Shown one piece after another: positions 5,772 to 6,044 of a DNA stretch of 6,044 bases. Source of the DNA: Chlorobiota bacterium. Its GTDB lineage: Bacteria; Bacteroidota; Bacteroidia; Flavobacteriales; Flavobacteriaceae. A program made the translations under genes and the position numbers. Location: assembly GCA_013153655.1 (NCBI GenBank), contig JAADEB010000094.1, forward strand, positions 1-6,044, in the 5' to 3' direction. The notes below the pieces were generated by a model, which did not search any database, was not told where the DNA came from, and saw only the letters and a program-made list of their open reading frames with translations. How positions within the stretch are numbered: position 1 is the stretch's first letter; each line of letters starts with the position of its first letter.

Positions 5772-6044
5772 TCAACGTTTCAACACTGTTTCCAAGCACG
5801 CATCCTCCCGGCGGTGCATGTCTTGTTTGGTTTCGGGAGTTTGGTCGTCGAAGCCGAGGGCGTGGAGCAGGCTGTGGATCAGCACGCGGTGGAGTTCGCG
5901 GAGGTAAGGTTCGCCGTAGCGGGCGGCATTATCGCGGATTTGGTCGTAGGAAATATACATATCGGCCGAAACGGCTTGGTCCTCCGGCGCGGAATAGGCC
6001 AAGGTAATGGTATCGGTATCGTAGTCGCGGCCGTACACTTGGCG
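5772..6044 (-). CDS. ybeY: Endoribonuclease YbeY (16S rRNA maturation), N-terminus beyond the right edge
   Basis: These 90 C-terminal residues are in frame to the right edge. YbeY is a zinc-dependent RNase for 16S rRNA 3'-end maturation and late 30S quality control; the full protein is usually about 140-160 residues. The fragment shows the family order: TDTITLAY at 10-17 (compare TDxxTFxY), ADMYIS at 27-32 (compare GDIxIS), and the metal site HSLLHALGFDD at 57-67. Two histidine ligands (H57, H61) are present; the third position, His in E. coli (H-x3-H-x5-H), is Asp67 here. As I recall this Asp is normal in Bacteroidota YbeY, so I read it as lineage-typical, not a defect. The tail TPETKQDMHRRED fits the usual terminal helix. 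The in-frame GTG at 6038 is internal; the true start is outside. It lies upstream of mnmG, a pairing common in this phylum. Confidence 0.93.
   Translation of the reverse strand, partial: RQVYGRDYDTDTITLAYSAPEDQAVSADMYISYDQIRDNAARYGEPYLRELHRVLIHSLLHALGFDDQTPETKQDMHRREDACLETVLKR

Overview
The window looks like chromosomal DNA of a Bacteroidota bacterium, most likely a Flavobacteriia-type lineage. The evidence is the flavobacterial style of the von Willebrand factor A (VWA) membrane protein, a ybeY/mnmG neighbourhood common in this phylum, a TAnnTTTG-type -7 promoter box ahead of two genes, and the absence of Shine-Dalgarno sequences at every start. Coding DNA has moderate GC content and the intergenic DNA is AT-rich. 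I see no insertion sequence, phage gene, CRISPR array, tRNA or rRNA.

Layout, left to right. Positions 1-1846 (minus) hold the first 615 residues of a large membrane-anchored VWA-domain protein whose C-terminus is off the left edge. A 149-bp gap follows, with a 13-bp-arm inverted repeat (probable terminator) and a -7 box. Positions 1996-2844 (minus) encode a tandem two-domain universal stress protein. A 54-bp AT-rich divergent promoter region separates it from a plus-strand lipoprotein of unknown function (2899-3450). This converges on mnmG (3507-5384, minus). The 56-bp convergent gap is mostly occupied by two 16-bp palindromes that match the chromosomal ParB-binding site parS. A 387-bp non-coding stretch (5385-5771) then carries an mnmG promoter, two short tandem arrays (8-bp and 7-bp periods) and what looks like a decayed dispersed intergenic repeat. 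The last 273 bases are the C-terminal part of ybeY (minus), whose N-terminus is off the right edge.

Functionally, ybeY (rRNA maturation) and mnmG (tRNA wobble-uridine modification) form a translation-quality pair. Here they are separated by an unusually roomy spacer and mnmG has its own promoter. The stress protein, lipoprotein and VWA protein have no visible functional link and appear to be separate transcription units.

The most notable signal is the parS pair between the lipoprotein gene and mnmG. It suggests that this locus is near the replication origin and loaded by ParB. I found no convincing evidence of a new multi-gene system; the genes are otherwise ordinary housekeeping and envelope genes.
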